A stretch of DNA of 64,000 nt from Sphingobacterium daejeonense (GCF_901472535.1 NZ_LR590470.1:3100001-3164000), one strand, 5' to 3'. Shown: positions 48,651 to 58,944, counted from the first letter of the stretch. Numbers and translations: made by a program. Notes: generated by a model from the letters alone, not told the origin.

Positions 48651-50434
48651 TTAATCTTCTCGCATGGATTCCGTAATCTTATGAATATTCAAGCTGTTTG
48701 CCATTGCACTAAAGATCTTGTAATAAGCCCCATGCATATCAAATAGTTCCTCATGAGTACCGTCTTCCACTACCCTACCTTTTTCCATTACTATGATATG
48801 TTCTGAATCGATTATCTGAGAAATACTGTGAGAAACAATAATAACTGTTCTGCCAACTTTTATAGCATCCAGGCTATTTTTAATTTGTTCGGTAGCTATT
48901 GCATCTAAGTTTGCAGTAGGTTCGTCCAAGAAAATAATGGGTGGGTTTTTCAGGAACATTCTCGCTATCGCAATACGCTGTTGCTGTCCACCGGATAATA
49001 AATGCGCTTCAGAATCATATCCATTTGGCAAATCTAGAACCTGTTCATGTATAGATGCTTTTTTTGCTGCATCCATCACTTCATCCAATGTAGCATCAGT
49101 TTTTCCATAACGGATATTATCTGCAATGGAACCTTTAAAAATATGGTTCTTCTGCAACACCAAACCTATATTTTCTCTCAAGAACTCAGTATCATATTCT
49201 CTAAGGTCTACCCCATCCAAATAAATGGCACCAGTGGTAGGTTCATAGAATTTATCCAATAGATTTATGATGGTACTTTTTCCCGCCCCTGATAAGCCTA
49301 CCAAAGCTGTATTTTGGTTAGGGCATATTCGCATGCTCACATCAGTTAATGCTTGGTGACCATTCGGATAGCTGAAATCAACATTCTTAATCTCAATTAG
49401 GCCATTTATTTTATCGGGTCTATAATTTCCTGAAGGCTCTTTTTGGCCTTCATCTTCCAAAATTCCAAAAAAGCTCTCTGAATAGATCAAGGCATCATTT
49501 ACCTCATCATATATACGGTGCAACTGCCTAATTGGAGCTGACACGTTATTGAACAACATAATGTGGAACATAATCGCTCCTATGGACATCTGCTCATTCA
49601 AAACAAAATAAGCAGTCAGGATGATCACTATAACGACTCCAATTTGCTCTATAAATCCTTTGATGCTTTCAAAAATAAAGGATGTCTTGCGAGTAGCCAT
49701 TTGATTCTCGGTCATCTCAAATTGGATGTCCTTATGTTTTTCAGCTTCTGTTTCTTCTCTTACAAAGGATTTGATCACCGTAATTGAATCAATCAGGTTG
49801 ATTAATTGGTTACTTTTGTTCTCTCTATATTGGCGCATATTTCTTCGAAACCCTGACAATCGCTTTGCTTGCAATTGAGAAACATAGAAATATATTGGAA
49901 TTATAAACAAACCTACAAGCCCTACATAGAAGTTGGCCAGAAACATACAGACTAGAGCCACGATTGCATTGGCAAATAATGGGAGAATATCTATAAAGAA
50001 GTTCTGCACTAATCGTGTAAGGGAACTGATACCAGCGTCAATACGCGTTTGAAGTTTTCCGGATTCATTGACACTGGAGGTGTAGAATGCCATTTTATAG
50101 GTCAGAATTCGGTCTACAATAGCTTGGGAAAAATCCCTGGCAATCATAATCCTTAATTTCTCACCGTAGTATTTCTGTCCGAACTGGACAATGGAATATA
50201 TAATTTCCTTTCCCAACAAGATGGCTGATATAATTCCGAGAAGATATAATCCCGTTCGGAGTGGGTTTTATTGACCAGTAGATCGCTGATGGTATCTACG
50301 GTATATTTAAGTATAAAGGCATTTACTTGAGCTGCAAATGACCCTATTACTGTTAAGATTAGCGTATAGAAAATTAAGTTTTTATACGGTTTGGTAAATG
50401 GTAGTACTTTTTTAAATAATTGAGAAATGGTCAT
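48651..50434 (-). pseudogene. MsbA-like ABC exporter (membrane plus ATPase), one frameshift
   Basis: MTISQLFKKVLPFTKPYKNL starts the membrane domain at 50434. The frame shifts near 50230-50250, and the main frame covers GKEIIYSIVQFGQKYYGEKL through the rest. The ATPase domain has Walker A ALVGLSGAGKSTIINLLDKF, the Q loop ENIGLVLQKNHIFKG, signature LLSGGQQQRIAIARMFLKNP and Walker B IIFLDEPTANLDAIAT. Repaired length about 594, a full half-transporter forming homodimers. The family exports lipids or drugs; the substrate is not assignable. It is followed by plsC-like at 70 bp. Confidence 0.87.
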
Positions 50435-50484
50435 AAATGTTAAACTCCTTTATGTACAAAAAGTTTAAGCCTAACCCACCTTCA

Positions 50485-51449
50485 CTAATATTTTATTGGA
50501 TAATTTGCAATAAAATCAAATTTATAATCTTTATGTTGTTTTAGGCTGTCAATCAAATTACTCAACAATTGTTGTCCTTTTTTATTTTGGAACATATCAT
50601 CATGCATCAAAAGCACGATATTATTTGGTTTCAATGTTGATTTATTACCGAGCATATTATTTATTCTCCGATAAACTTCTTCAACTGACTGAACTGGTTT
50701 TCCGCTAAGTCCGTTGATCTTCCATTCTACGTCCCATCCGTAAATCTTATAGCCATTCACTCCCAATAAATCTGCTGTTTGTGCTCCTGAGGTTAAATCT
50801 TACTCTGCGAACATCATCAAAAAGCCAAATATTTCTTCCTGGCATTCTCACGATTTTATGTTTTTAGCCCCAATGAGGTTTCACATTTCTCAAAATCAGA
50901 AACTGCGATTTCTGGATTGCTATAAAAGGCATGGAATTTATTGGCAGCATGTGTAAAACTATGGTTATAACATTCGACCAATGGATTGTTCATATAACGA
51001 TCAAAATCACGTTTTAATCTTTTGCTCATTCCAGCATGTTTACCAACCAGAAATGTACTAATCTTGATGTCTTTAGAGGTGATAATAGAATCAATTGCTG
51101 AACTTCCGATCAATGGTCCATCATCGAAAGTCAGATAGATATGTTTGTCTTTTTTGTTTAATTCTCTATAAATAGAATCTCTGAATTGTCGTTTTGCTAC
51201 TTTTGGATCAATTTTATTGATTGAATCAAGTGCTGGGAAAACTATTTTACCTCTGTTCAAAGAGTCTAAAATGTCCATTAATTTCACGGTATCTTGCTTT
51301 CCTTTGGTATTTCCTTCAGTAAGAGAATTTTCTAAAGAATCGGTAAGATTACTAGTTGTTGAGCCAACAATAGAATTACATGATAAAACCGTAGTTAGGG
51401 CAGAAATCACTGCTAAAACAGCGACAAACGACTTTTTCAACATAGCCAA
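50485..51449 (-). pseudogene. Polysaccharide deacetylase-like lipoprotein, frameshifted
   Basis: The start at 51449 (or MLKKSFVAVLAVISALTTVL two codons later) gives a lipoprotein signal (VLSCNS). KHIYLTFDDGPLIGSSAIDS is the NodB motif 1 with the catalytic/metal Asp pair, ECYNHSFTHAANKFHAFYSN gives HS(X)3H-like motif 2. Frame changes near 50790-50860 lead on through IVRMPGRNIWLF (motif 3, RMPGR) to NNIVLLMHDDMFQNKKGQQL (motif 5, MHD) and the stop at 50485. The repaired protein has about 320 residues. It would deacetylate peptidoglycan or a GlcNAc polymer outside the inner membrane. Confidence 0.83.
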
Positions 51450-51550
51450 AAAGGATGTATTAAAATTTTCACAAAAGTACTATAATTTGTCGAATAAAGA
51501 AAGGGACTTCTTTTTTGAAGTCCCCTCTAATTTATCCCTATATTATAATG

Positions 51551-52039
51551 CTAATCTCTGTGATGTCTACCTTTATTCCAGCGTTTTTCCATCTTGCGAT
51601 GTTGTTTATAATGCTTCTTTTCCATTTTGCGGTAGTGCTTGTCAGCTCTTCGATAATCGCGTCCTCCGTCCCTGATTGCTACTTGAGAATAGTTTCTGGA
51701 GTATCCATGATAACGGTCATAATAATGGCGGTGATTTCTCCAAGGTCTAGACTCATTAATCACTACTTTGTAAGTTCTATGAAAGTCACGTCCTCTATAT
51801 CTTCTTGGTATTGAACTATGCGAAATCCATCTGCGTCCATCGTAATAGGTATAATGCCTGCTAGAAATATCATAATACATATCAAATTCAGGCATGTAAT
51901 AATATCTGGCGTAGTCATATCCTACTGGACCCCATGAAGGCTGTAAACCGATATTAAAACTTACGTTTACTTGTGCCTCTGCAGGTTTAACAAAGAATAA
52001 ACCTCCCAAGAATAATGCTGCGTAAAATAACTTTTTCAT
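51551..52039 (-). CDS. Secreted Tyr/His/Arg-rich protein of unknown function
   Basis: Start at 52039: MKKLFYAALFLGGLFFVKPA with cleavage near AEAQ; 162 residues. A first part (VNVSFNIGLQPSWGPVGYDY, ARYYYMPEFDMYYDISSRHY) then a strongly basic tail of repeats rich in Tyr, Arg and His (HRHYYDRYHGYSRNYS; KHYRKMEKKHYKQHRKMEKR). Proteins of this layout are widespread in Bacteroidota periplasm; the function is unknown. Single gene. Confidence 0.75.
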   Translation of the reverse strand: MKKLFYAALFLGGLFFVKPAEAQVNVSFNIGLQPSWGPVGYDYARYYYMPEFDMYYDISSRHYTYYDGRRWISHSSIPRRYRGRDFHRTYKVVINESRPWRNHRHYYDRYHGYSRNYSQVAIRDGGRDYRRADKHYRKMEKKHYKQHRKMEKRWNKGRHHRD

Positions 52040-52272
52040 AAAAAACCTCCTTATATTTTTAGGACCCAAACGTCCGTTTATTTTTATTGTTCTGACATCC
52101 ATTTTTAAGTTAAGGATTAACGAGAAAATGTTAAAATTTGTAAAATTTCATCTACATCACTCAAAATCAGTATGTTATTTTTCATCTTTTTGTCATTTTT
52201 TTAGAAAAGCTACTGAGGTTATCTGCTTAAAAAATACTGTTTATCAGTCTCGGTTTTGTAGTCGTATTTTGT

Positions 52273-52280
52273 TATCTTTG
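52273..52280 (+). promoter_or_regulatory. Probable -7 promoter element of ychF
   Basis: TATCTTTG matches TAnnTTTG and ends 24 bp before the ychF ATG. A TTTTG at 52254-52258 is the only -33 candidate, at a rather short spacing (14 bp). Confidence 0.5.
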
Positions 52281-52304
52281 TCGCAATTTTAACAAAATCG
52301 CAAC

Positions 52305-53405
52305 ATGGCATTACAATGTGGTATCGTAGGCCTACCAAACGTAGGTAAATCAACCTTATTTAACTGTTTATCAAACGCTAAAGCACAAGCAGCGAACTTT
52401 CCATTCTGTACAATTGAACCCAATGTTGGTGTTATTACTGTACCTGATGCTCGCCTTAATAAGTTAGCGGAGCTTGTAAATCCTCAACGTATCGTTCCTA
52501 ACACCATCGAAATCGTAGATATCGCTGGATTAGTAAAAGGTGCTTCTAAAGGTGAAGGTCTTGGAAATCAGTTTTTGGGTAACATCCGTACTACAAATGC
52601 TATCATCCATGTACTAAGATGTTTTGATGACGGCAATGTGATTCACGTTGATGGTTCTGTTGACCCTATCCGTGATAAAGAAATCATTGATACTGAACTT
52701 CAACTGAAAGACTTAGACACTGTAGTTAAGCGTATTCAGAAAGTTGAGAAAATGGCCAAAACTGGTGGCGATAAGGATGCAAAGAAAACATTTGATGTGC
52801 TTACTGTCGTTAAAAACCACTTGGAATCAGGCAAGTCTGCACGTACAGCACCTATCTCTGAAGAAGATTTTGAATTTATCGATGACCTTACTTTATTAAC
52901 AGTTAAACCTGTTCTTTACGTTTGTAACGTAGATGAAGGTTCTGTGAATACAGGAAATGCTTATGTAGAAAAGGTTAAGGAAGCGGTAAAGGACGAAAAT
53001 GCAGAGGTATTGATAATCTCCGCTCAGATCGAATCTGAAATTGCTCAATTAGAAGATTATGAAGAGCGCAAAATGTTCTTGGAAGATTTAGGTCTTGATG
53101 AATCTGGTGTTCACAAATTAATCCGCGCAGCTTACTCCTTGTTAGACTTAGCAACTTACTTTACGGCAGGTGTTCAAGAGGTTCGTGCTTGGACAATCGA
53201 AAAAGGATTTACGGCACCTCAAGCAGCCGGCGTAATCCATACCGATTTCGAAAAAGGATTTATCCGTGCCGAAGTAATTAAATATAATGACTTCGTTCAG
53301 TACGGTTCAGAAGCAGCCGTTAAAGAAGCCGGAAAATTATCCGTAGAAGGAAAAACATATATCGTTGAAGATGGGGACATTATGCACTTCAGGTTCAATG
53401 TGTAA
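52305..53405 (+). CDS. ychF: Redox-responsive ATPase YchF (OLA1 family)
   Basis: 366 residues, intact. G1 GIVGLPNVGKSTLFNCLSNA, G3 DIAGLVKGASKGEGLGN, and YVCNVDEGS in the G4 position (NxxE instead of NKxD, which gives ATP specificity) are diagnostic. The C-terminal TGS domain follows (FTAGVQEVRAWTIEKGFTAP, HTDFEKGFIRAEVIKYNDF). YchF binds ribosomes and is part of the stress response. It stands alone and has its own terminator. Confidence 0.96.
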   Translation: MALQCGIVGLPNVGKSTLFNCLSNAKAQAANFPFCTIEPNVGVITVPDARLNKLAELVNPQRIVPNTIEIVDIAGLVKGASKGEGLGNQFLGNIRTTNAIIHVLRCFDDGNVIHVDGSVDPIRDKEIIDTELQLKDLDTVVKRIQKVEKMAKTGGDKDAKKTFDVLTVVKNHLESGKSARTAPISEEDFEFIDDLTLLTVKPVLYVCNVDEGSVNTGNAYVEKVKEAVKDENAEVLIISAQIESEIAQLEDYEERKMFLEDLGLDESGVHKLIRAAYSLLDLATYFTAGVQEVRAWTIEKGFTAPQAAGVIHTDFEKGFIRAEVIKYNDFVQYGSEAAVKEAGKLSVEGKTYIVEDGDIMHFRFNV

Positions 53406-53414
53406 TTCATAAAT

Positions 53415-53438
53415 AAAGCGGCTTGAAAAGGCCGCTTT
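53415..53438 (+). terminator. Rho-independent terminator of ychF
   Basis: AAAGCGGC pairs with GCCGCTTT around CTTGAAAAG-like loop bases; TTTTTTTA follows on the plus strand. Confidence 0.85.
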
Positions 53439-53444
53439 TTTTAT

Positions 53445-53572
53445 GGGAGACATAAGACATAAGACACTAGAACTTTCTGAAAGAAATTTAAACAACAAAT
53501 ACTTCCATTGTTCAAACTATACCAATTCTAATGTCTTATGTCTATTGTCTTATGTCTCTCCTAAAGTACCCT
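53445..53572. repeat. Inverted repeat built from ACATAAG units
   Basis: GGGAGACATAAGACATAAGA (53445-53464) continues to CACTAGAA; the right arm, ATTCTAATGTCTTATGTCTA plus TTGTCTTATGTCTCTCC (about 53524-53562), is its complement with a 7-bp extra unit. Arms of about 28 bp flank about 60 bp. The right arm overlaps the last codon of the NlpC/P60 gene. It resembles dispersed intergenic repeats; no frame in it looks coding. Confidence 0.65.
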
Positions 53573-54324
53573 CTTCACAATCCTCAACCGATGAGTCGTT
53601 TGTTGTAGGTCATGGTTATAGATTCCTTCGTTGTCGATGGAGTCGATTCTGACTTTTTCTACGACGTGTAGGATCTCTTCGTCGGAGATGATAATACCAA
53701 GGTGGTCCACTTCTCCTTGTTCGTTTACGAAAAATGCTAAATCGCCACCCCTTATTTCTGAGATAAAGTCTATTGGGTTCCGATTTGGAGGATTGACTCT
53801 AGGTCCTTGGGTAATTCAAGGCCAAAATGTCTGTAAAACAAACCGCAGAGGCCTATACTGTCTAATCCATGAATTGTTCTCCCTTTATATAGATATGGAG
53901 TATTAAGGTAGGATGCTACAAAGTTTTCCAATTGCTCTCTATCTCTTTCTTCATCATAACCTTCTTGGGTATCACGGAGGTCTGATAAGATTTTATAATT
54001 GTCAGAAGCTGTTACTATACTTTTGTTTTCAGGAATTGGGCTTCCATGAAATATTTGCATTGTTTTATTCTCTCCTGCTACTGCATATCCACCGACTTCA
54101 TCAATGATAAAATCTGTTGGTATAACTTCTTCTACCATTTCATATTGACCTTCCATGATCCAACCTTGGATTTCTGTATCCATGATTTGAATACGTGTCC
54201 AAGATTTCTGTTGTTCGATAATTGTAAAAGCCTCACCAAATAAAAGTTCATATACTCTATTTGAGGAAAATTTCGGAGTTTCCAAAACGGAAATCGAACT
54301 TAAAACACAAATTCCTAATGCCAT
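53561..54324 (-). pseudogene. SH3b plus NlpC/P60-like protein, one frameshift, catalytic Cys replaced
   Basis: From ATG 54324 (MALGICVLSSISVLETPKFS) an SH3b-type region (LLFGEAFTIIEQQKSWTRIQ) precedes the NlpC/P60 domain. The active-site segment reads TIHGLDSIGLCGLFYRHFG where the family has DCSG, so the Cys is a Ser at that position. The frame shifts near 53790; repair gives FISEIRGGDLAFFVNEQGEV, DHLGIIISDEEILHVVEKVR with the catalytic His (DHLGI), and ends RLRIVKRVL at 53561-53563. Repaired length about 254. Normally a D,L-endopeptidase on peptidoglycan stems; with Ser it may be inactive or a binding protein. Confidence 0.8.
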
Positions 54325-54402
54325 AATTATGTTGTTTGTTAAAACAATTAAGCTAATTTAAACGTTTTTTATATATTAGATATACATTATAATCTAAATA
54401 TC

Positions 54403-54870
54403 ATGACAACTAAAAAGTTCAATCGAATACTATTAGCGATCGATGAAACGCCATGTTCCCGTAGGGCAATCGATTATGCTCGAGAAATTGTAGACGAAAT
54501 ACATCCTGCACTTGCTTTGGTTACCGTAGTGCCTCCAACCTCACCTACTTCATACGGAGTTGATCCATTATTAGGCCAGCAACCTATTATTGTTCCTGAG
54601 GTTTCTGAAATACAACAACAAGCATCCCAGGATTTCTTGAACAATCTAGCTACAGAATTCCAAAATGCTTCTGAAACATTCACATTCAACCGTGTTGGTG
54701 ACGTAAGGGATGAGATTTTACAAGTTGCCAAAGAATGGACTGCAGACCTTATTATCATGGGCAATAATGGCCGTACTGGCTTTGACCATTTTTTATCAGG
54801 TTCGGTTTCTGAAGCGCTAATCCGTAAGGCAACTTGCCCTGTCCTTGTAATACCTTTAAATTGTGACTAA
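54403..54870 (+). CDS. Universal stress protein (UspA family)
   Basis: 155 residues. KFNRILLAIDETPCSRRAID is the N-terminal ATP-binding strand, and DLIIMGNNGRTGFDHFLSGS, VSEALIRKATCPVLVIPL the family's G2xG9GS signature for ATP binding. Its stop overlaps the end of the convergent methyltransferase gene by 4 bp. Role: general stress adaptation. Confidence 0.94.
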   Translation: MTTKKFNRILLAIDETPCSRRAIDYAREIVDEIHPALALVTVVPPTSPTSYGVDPLLGQQPIIVPEVSEIQQQASQDFLNNLATEFQNASETFTFNRVGDVRDEILQVAKEWTADLIIMGNNGRTGFDHFLSGSVSEALIRKATCPVLVIPLNCD

Positions 54871-56042
54871 GGTTTTTTAAAACGAGCGACAAACATCGAA
54901 TCTGCTTTCTTGTCATAGCCTATTATGGCTTGTTGATTTTCCAATTCTAATCCGAGGTGGTCTGTTATGTATTGGGTTATTTCTTCATTCTCAGCAGCAA
55001 ATACTGAACAGGTTATATAAACCAGTGTTTTCCCTGATTTTAAGTAAGGGACAACATTTTTCACAATCTGTTTTTGTAGCGTGGAGAAATTTTCGATTTC
55101 ACTAGTTTTGAACTTTTGAAGCATCTCTGGAGTTCTTCCCCAAGTTCCTGATCCTGTACACGGAGCATCGACGATAATACCATCAAAGCGCTCTTCTCCC
55201 ATGATATGATCAACAGGTTTGCTTAAGTCCAATATCTTTTTTCGATAATAAGTCTTAACGTCAGCTTTTTCAAAACGTTCATCAAGGTTCCTAAGGATAC
55301 TTAGACGGACATCTGAAACCAATAATTTGATATTTGATTCCTTGTCCAACAATAGTAGGGATTTACCTCCCGACGCAGCACAGCAGTCCCACCAAGAGCT
55401 TTTTGGGGGTACAGAAACTTCATTCAAGCTTTGTTGTGATGCCCAATCCTGAACTTCGTAATCACCATCCAATGATTTCAATTGTTGCAGATTGGTACCA
55501 TTTGGCAAGGCAACGGTTTGTGAAGATAGCTCCTCGAATGCGATTTCATTCTTCTCCAATGTTTTCTTGACTTTGCCTTCCATTCCTTTTTGCACTCTGA
55601 TATAAAGGTTTGGCTGAATAAAGTGAGATATTATAAAACTTCTCTTCTCGATGTTCGGTGAAAGCAATGAAGTAAATGGAAATACATCATCCAAGAATTG
55701 GCCGAATTCTGCCTCAATAAAATTGATTTTTTCTTCTATGCCTTTGGTTGATATCTCAATCCAATCTGGCTTATTAACAGCCACTACCGCTGAGTTTTGC
55801 TCACAAAGAAACTCAGCTATACAAAGCCTATCTAAAACAGAAAGGTTAGAAAATCCTTTTCCTAACCTAAAATAATTATAGCAGAGCCTAGAGTTCATCC
55901 TTCTATCGGATGAACCCATTTGCCTATTATTCTTGTAGAATTGAGTTAAGAACCTAGAGAAAGGTTCTTTGAACTGATATTCCTGTATCGTACGTTCGAA
56001 GTTTCGAACTTGTTGATTTACTCTTTTGCTATTTACTTCCAA
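54867..56042 (-). CDS. RsmB/NOL1-NOP2-sun-type RNA cytosine-5 methyltransferase
   Basis: 391 residues. It has an N-terminal RNA-binding region, then SWWDCCAASGGKSLLLLDKE (SAM motif I, CAASGGKS), LLVSDVRLSILRNLDERFE, DGIIVDAPCTGSGTWGRTPE (motif IV with the Pro-Cys release residue) and LVYITCSVFAAENEEI (motif VI with the catalytic Cys of TCS). This is a 16S rRNA or tRNA m5C methyltransferase; exact site not assignable, though Bacteroidota members are usually annotated RsmB/RsmF-like. It overlaps uspA by 4 bp. Confidence 0.92.
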   Translation of the reverse strand: MEVNSKRVNQQVRNFERTIQEYQFKEPFSRFLTQFYKNNRQMGSSDRRMNSRLCYNYFRLGKGFSNLSVLDRLCIAEFLCEQNSAVVAVNKPDWIEISTKGIEEKINFIEAEFGQFLDDVFPFTSLLSPNIEKRSFIISHFIQPNLYIRVQKGMEGKVKKTLEKNEIAFEELSSQTVALPNGTNLQQLKSLDGDYEVQDWASQQSLNEVSVPPKSSWWDCCAASGGKSLLLLDKESNIKLLVSDVRLSILRNLDERFEKADVKTYYRKKILDLSKPVDHIMGEERFDGIIVDAPCTGSGTWGRTPEMLQKFKTSEIENFSTLQKQIVKNVVPYLKSGKTLVYITCSVFAAENEEITQYITDHLGLELENQQAIIGYDKKADSMFVARFKKP

Positions 56043-56048
56043 AGTATG

Positions 56049-57299
56049 TTATTGAAAAGAACCGTTACGGTAGGTTCTTACTTTTACGGCTTGGTTCACA
56101 TATCCCCAAGTCGGATTATAATTGAATTGATAATCACTGAAAATTCCAGAATATTTTTCATCAACTACCTTCTCAGCATATTCCGGTCCGTATTTGTTCA
56201 GTAGGTTAGCGAAATATTTACCCGCATCGTATCCTTTGTAAGCATAATCAGAAGGGTCTATTTTGAAAGTTGACTTATAGTTTCTCTGGAAATTCTGAAC
56301 ATCAGAACTCCATACTTTTAGATGGCTTTCTGAAGTAATAGTTGGATCCATACGGTAGAAATTATCATATGGTTTGAAATCAATACGAGACCAAAGTGGA
56401 TGGCCATATAGACGCACTGAATAACCGCTTCCTACTTTATTGTCCAATGCATTAACTAAAGATCTAAGTTGTGTTCTCTCTGTAGTTCCGCTGACCACCA
56501 ATGCCGTACCTTCATCAGGAATTGCGGATTGCAACTGTGAAGCAGAAGTTACATGGACAATTTTAGCATTTGGGTTGATTTTTTTAACTTCTTCATCAAA
56601 CCCTGCTATAAAATTACGGTGATCATTATCTCTAGCATCAAATACTATTATTACATCACCATCCATATAACGGTTCATCATTTCAGCCACGATTGTACGC
56701 ATATGGATGCGTATTGGTGGCGTCAATGACACTAAATTTGAGATATTGAATTCTGTTGGCATGGTTGCAGCCAAAGGACTTACCTGTAATACTTTTGTGT
56801 TTTTATTTCCTTTAGCGAATGATCTAATTTCTTTAGGATATACAGGTCCTACGATGAGGCTGGCATCTTCAATTTCTTTGGATCCTGCGATGGAAAGATT
56901 TTTCATCTCATTATCTTGGGTATCCATTACCTTGATATTGAAATCACCAGGTTTCTTGGCAGCTTCATTAACCCCCAATTGGAAACCTTGGTAGAAGTCC
57001 AATGCTAATGCTGAACGCTTAACATCTGCTTCTACTACGTTTTGATTGGAGATCATATTCAGTTGAAAAGGTAAAAGCAAGGCAATACTTTTCGATTGGT
57101 CTGCTTTTACTGCTTCTTCTTTTTTCGATTCTTCTTTTTTCTCTTCTTCGGTTTTATTCTTTTCGGCTTCGTTTCCTTTATTACCATAAACGTTAGGGTT
57201 TTTTAAGACCCCACCTGTAGTTTTTGGTGAACATGAACTAACCGTTAGAACAGCGCCTAAACAAAGAGCTGCAAGTGTTCCTCTGTAAATATTTTTCAA
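56049..57299 (-). CDS. Periplasmic-binding-protein-like lipoprotein (LpoA/LivJ fold)
   Basis: I choose a TTG start at 57299, 1 bp after the guaA stop: KNIYRGTLAALCLGAVLTVS then SC is a textbook lipoprotein signal. An upstream ATG at 57371 would overlap guaA by 24 codons and add a segment without signal features. A Glu/Lys-rich linker (EAEKNKTEEEKKEESKKEEA) leads to a type 1 periplasmic binding fold (SIALLLPFQLNMISNQNVVE, LIVGPVYPKEIRSFAKG, DVIIVFDARDNDHRNFIAGF, SDYAYKGYDAGKYFANLLNK). About 416 residues. Possible peptidoglycan-synthase activator or amino-acid-type binding protein; co-transcribed with guaA. Confidence 0.83.
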   Translation of the reverse strand: MKNIYRGTLAALCLGAVLTVSSCSPKTTGGVLKNPNVYGNKGNEAEKNKTEEEKKEESKKEEAVKADQSKSIALLLPFQLNMISNQNVVEADVKRSALALDFYQGFQLGVNEAAKKPGDFNIKVMDTQDNEMKNLSIAGSKEIEDASLIVGPVYPKEIRSFAKGNKNTKVLQVSPLAATMPTEFNISNLVSLTPPIRIHMRTIVAEMMNRYMDGDVIIVFDARDNDHRNFIAGFDEEVKKINPNAKIVHVTSASQLQSAIPDEGTALVVSGTTERTQLRSLVNALDNKVGSGYSVRLYGHPLWSRIDFKPYDNFYRMDPTITSESHLKVWSSDVQNFQRNYKSTFKIDPSDYAYKGYDAGKYFANLLNKYGPEYAEKVVDEKYSGIFSDYQFNYNPTWGYVNQAVKVRTYRNGSFQ

Positions 57300-57300
57300 C

Positions 57301-58851
57301 TTATTCCCACTCAATGGTTGCTGGTGGTTTTGAACTGATATCATATACGACTCTATTGATTCCTTTGACATGATTAATAATCTCGTTTGAAATTTTAGCT
57401 AACAAATCATATGGCAAATGAATCCAATCAGCTGTCATCCCATCAAGGGATCCTACTGCTCTTAGTGCGACTACGTGTTCATAGGTACGTTCATCACCCA
57501 TCACTCCGACTGATTGAACCGGCAAGAAAATAGTTCCTGCTTGCCATACTTTATCATACCAACCTGATTCTTTCAGGTTGCGAATGTAAATGTCATCAGC
57601 TTCTTGCAAAATCCGTACCTTTTCTTCAGTAATATCGCCTAAAATTCTAATTGCTAATCCAGGACCTGGGAAAGGGTGTCTTCCTAAGATAGCTGGATCA
57701 ACCTCTAATGACTTACCAACGCGGCGTACCTCATCCTTAAATAAAGTCTTTAAAGGCTCAATAACCTTTAATTTCATATAGTCTGGCAGACCACCAACGT
57801 TATGGTGAGACTTAATAGTAGCAGAAGGACCCTTCACCGAAATAGATTCAATAATATCCGGATAAATAGTTCCTTGTCCCAACCATTTTGCCTCTAAACC
57901 ATCTGGCAATTCTTTTTGTATTTCTTTTGCTGCTTCATCAAATACATCAATAAATGAAGCACCTATAATCTTTCTCTTTTGTTCTGGTTCCGATACACCT
58001 GCCAATCTTGAATAAAATAGGTCTTTTGCATTTACACCTTTAATATTCAATCCCATGTTTTGGTAAGATGCCAATACCTGCTCGTATTCATCTTTACGTA
58101 ATAATCCATGGTCTACAAAGAAACAATGTAGTTTATCGCCAATTGCATGATGTAATAAAACCGCAGCAACTGTAGAATCTACTCCACCGGATAAAGCCAT
58201 GATAACATGGTCGTTACCTAATTGTTCCTTAAGTTCAGCAACAGTTGTTTCTACGAAAGCATCCGCTGTCCAGTCTTGAGTACAACCACAAATGTCAATC
58301 ACAAAATTCTTTAACAATACTTGTCCATCAGTACTGTGAGTAACTTCAGGGTGGAATTGAATTCCGTAAGTATTGGTTCCTTCGATTTGGTATGCTGCGA
58401 CACGAACTTTGTCCGTACTTGCAATAATTTTAAAATTATCTGGGACTTGTTTTATGGTATCACCGTGCGACATCCATACTTGCGATTGTGTAGGTATGCC
58501 TTTCAACAGATCATTCTCTTGGTCTACAAATTGCAAATTCGCACGTCCGTATTCTCTAATTTCCGACGGCAATACTTCCCCACCAGAATGTTGGGCAATA
58601 TATTGAGCACCATAACAAACCCCTAAAAGTGGGAATTTCTCCTGAATAGATTTGAAGTCAATCTGAGGGGCGTCTTCTTGACGAACGGAATAAGGACTTC
58701 CTGAAAAAATCACACCTTTTACGGTTCCATCAAATTCTGGAAGGTTGTTGAATGGGTGAATTTCACAGTATACATTTAGTTCCCTAACGCGACGCGCAAT
58801 TAACTGAGTATATTGCGATCCAAAATCGAGAATGATAATTTTTTCTGACAT
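57301..58851 (-). CDS. guaA: GMP synthase (glutamine-hydrolysing)
   Basis: 516 residues, intact. The glutaminase domain comes first: [39 protein letters not shown] (nucleophile Cys in GVCYG) and [11 protein letters not shown] (His, Glu). The synthetase domain follows: [20 protein letters not shown] (PP-loop SGGVDS), [16 protein letters not shown], and the dimerisation domain ending in [10 protein letters not shown], the diagnostic C-terminus. It converts XMP to GMP. It is the first gene of a two-gene unit with the lipoprotein. Confidence 0.97.
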   Translation of the reverse strand: MSEKIIILDFGSQYTQLIARRVRELNVYCEIHPFNNLPEFDGTVKGVIFSGSPYSVRQEDAPQIDFKSIQEKFPLLGVCYGAQYIAQHSGGEVLPSEIREYGRANLQFVDQENDLLKGIPTQSQVWMSHGDTIKQVPDNFKIIASTDKVRVAAYQIEGTNTYGIQFHPEVTHSTDGQVLLKNFVIDICGCTQDWTADAFVETTVAELKEQLGNDHVIMALSGGVDSTVAAVLLHHAIGDKLHCFFVDHGLLRKDEYEQVLASYQNMGLNIKGVNAKDLFYSRLAGVSEPEQKRKIIGASFIDVFDEAAKEIQKELPDGLEAKWLGQGTIYPDIIESISVKGPSATIKSHHNVGGLPDYMKLKVIEPLKTLFKDEVRRVGKSLEVDPAILGRHPFPGPGLAIRILGDITEEKVRILQEADDIYIRNLKESGWYDKVWQAGTIFLPVQSVGVMGDERTYEHVVALRAVGSLDGMTADWIHLPYDLLAKISNEIINHVKGINRVVYDISSKPPATIEWE

Positions 58852-58855
58852 GGCG

Positions 58856-58863
58856 CAAAGTTA
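58856..58863 (-). promoter_or_regulatory. Probable -7 promoter element of guaA, next to the start codon
   Basis: On the minus strand TAACTTTG matches TAnnTTTG and is separated from the guaA ATG by only four bases (CGCC). If used, the transcript would begin at or next to the AUG. No TTTG stands at the ideal -33 spacing. Confidence 0.45.
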
Positions 58864-58916
58864 ACAAATCAATAGCTATTTTATTAGAGGAAATGTTAAC
58901 TTATTGCATCAAAAAA

Positions 58917-58944
58917 GAAAGCAAGCATTTTTATGCTTGCTTTC
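58917..58944. terminator. Hairpin terminator of the GIN-domain gene
   Basis: GAAAGCAAGCAT pairs with ATGCTTGCTTTC around TTTT. On the minus strand six Ts follow; it lies 18 bp past that gene's stop. Confidence 0.8.
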
